Part shown: piece after piece, positions 63,305 to 64,000 of the stretch
How the letters are laid out: each line of letters opens with the position of its first letter
Position numbering within the stretch: position 1 is the stretch's first letter
NCBI GenBank assembly: GCA_016710745.1
Contig: JADJVB010000013.1
Coordinates: 585,001-649,000 of the forward strand
Source: Chitinophagaceae bacterium
GTDB taxonomy: Bacteria > Bacteroidota > Bacteroidia > Chitinophagales > Chitinophagaceae
DNA length: 64,000 bases
Reading direction: 5' to 3'
Position numbers and translations under genes: made by a program
The notes under the pieces: model-generated
Seen by the model: only the letters and a program-made list of their open reading frames with translations
What the model was told of the DNA's origin: nothing
Databases searched by the model: none

Positions 63305-64000
63305 ATGCAAACAGTTTATATAATAGATGCAATAAGAACCCCGATTGGTAAATACGGTGGCTCATTAAGCGGTGTACGTCCCGATGATCTGCTGGCCCAT
63401 ATCATCAGTGTGTTGGTGAAAAGAAATGCCTCAATCGATCTGAACGCCATTGAAGACGTAATTGCGGGAGCAGCCAACCAAAGCGGCGAAGATAACCGTA
63501 ACGTGGCCCGCATGGCGGCGCTGCTGGCAGGCTTGCCTGCTACGGTAGCCGGAAATACGGTAAACCGTTTATGCGCCAGCGGACTGCAGGCTATTATGGA
63601 TTGCGCCCGGGCCATTGCCTGTGGTGATGGCGAATTGATGATTGCCTGTGGGGTGGAGAGTATGAGCAGGGCTCCTTTTGTGATGCCAAAAATGACCAGT
63701 GCCTTTGCCCGCGACCCGCAGATCGCAGACACTACCTGGTTGGCGTTTTGTAAATAAAAGACTGGCAGAAATGTACTATCCCTATGGTATGGGCGAAACA
63801 GCCGAAAATGTTGCCAAAAGGTGGAACATCAGTCGCCATGCGCAGGATGAATTTGCCTTTGAAAGTCAGCAAAAGTATGCCAGAGCCCTGGCCGAAAATA
63901 AATGGCAGGATGAAATATCGCCCATCCAGGTACAAATTGGTAAAGAGGTTTTTGATTTTGAAAATGATGAGCACCCCCGTTTGTCGAGCCTCGAAAAACT
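63305..64000 (+). CDS. Thiolase (acetyl-CoA C-acyltransferase, PcaF/PaaJ type), frameshifted and cut by the window end
   Basis: ATG 63305 starts MQTVYIIDAIRTPIGKYGG, the thiolase N-terminus. The nucleophile Cys lies in NRLCASGLQA (about residue 89), and GVESMSRAPFVMPK follows. The closest pattern known to me is 3-oxoadipyl-CoA thiolase of aromatic or phenylacetate breakdown. After DPQIADTT the frame runs into a TAA at 63751-63753 region; shifting by two missing bases at about 63737 restores GWRFVNKRLAEMYYPYG...ETAENVAKRW to the window edge. Either a real pseudogene or a sequencing error. The rest lies beyond the window. A further upstream start would add 27 residues over the relic. Confidence 0.85.

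Overview
The window comes from a chromosome of a Bacteroidota bacterium, most likely family Chitinophagaceae. This is inferred from type IX secretion (T9SS) sorting tails on secreted proteins, promoter -7 boxes of the TAnnTTTG type, A-rich leaders without clear Shine-Dalgarno sites, a SusC/D-era style sigma/anti-sigma pair, a 14-blade propeller sensor kinase, an extended ribosomal protein S16 and the gene families overall. No tRNA, CRISPR array, transposase or integrase was seen.

Layout. 1-1000: 3' end of a 23S rRNA gene, a 5S gene, and a duplicated tail holding a 5S scrap. 1.0-12 kb: tex, a three-copy 50-bp hairpin repeat, an NTF2-like lipoprotein, a superfamily 1 helicase with a 135-bp second copy of its 3' end beyond a DUF1826 gene, an MFS transporter, an M49 peptidase and a CDGSH protein. 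12.2-20.4 kb: one giant secreted protein (about 2,700 residues) with eight tandem modules of about 222 residues, each holding a PA domain, and a one-base frameshift in a T run. 20.4-22 kb: a TMEM175-like channel, DUF1456 and an RRM protein. 22.2-27.1 kb: thrABC behind a threonine-rich leader peptide. 27.3-42.4 kb: a TIGR03790 protein, rpsF-rpsR-rplI, an M14 carboxypeptidase, rpsT, a PqiA-like protein, sucA, ffh, an ECF sigma factor overlapped by an anti-sigma/beta-barrel fusion, rpsP-rimM and dinB. 42.4-47.8 kb: a minisatellite, two pseudouridine synthases, a Spy-like protein and two lipoproteins.

47.8-59.06 kb is the most interesting segment. A 54-bp direct repeat of the rlmN 3' end bounds 11.2 kb that carries a two-component system and several secreted proteins, three of which are broken by in-frame stops or frameshifts. 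It looks like an acquired and decaying island. After intact rlmN come a large secreted protein with a C-terminal zinc-ribbon-like motif, the 3' relic of a PQQ-type sugar dehydrogenase, and a thiolase that is frameshifted and cut by the window end.

A recurring theme is relics of gene 3' ends (5S, helicase, rlmN, sugar dehydrogenase). The two for which a complete copy is present differ from it only at synonymous sites within the coding part of the matched segment. Several frameshifts are also present, two of them in homopolymers, so sequencing error must be weighed against real gene decay or phase variation.
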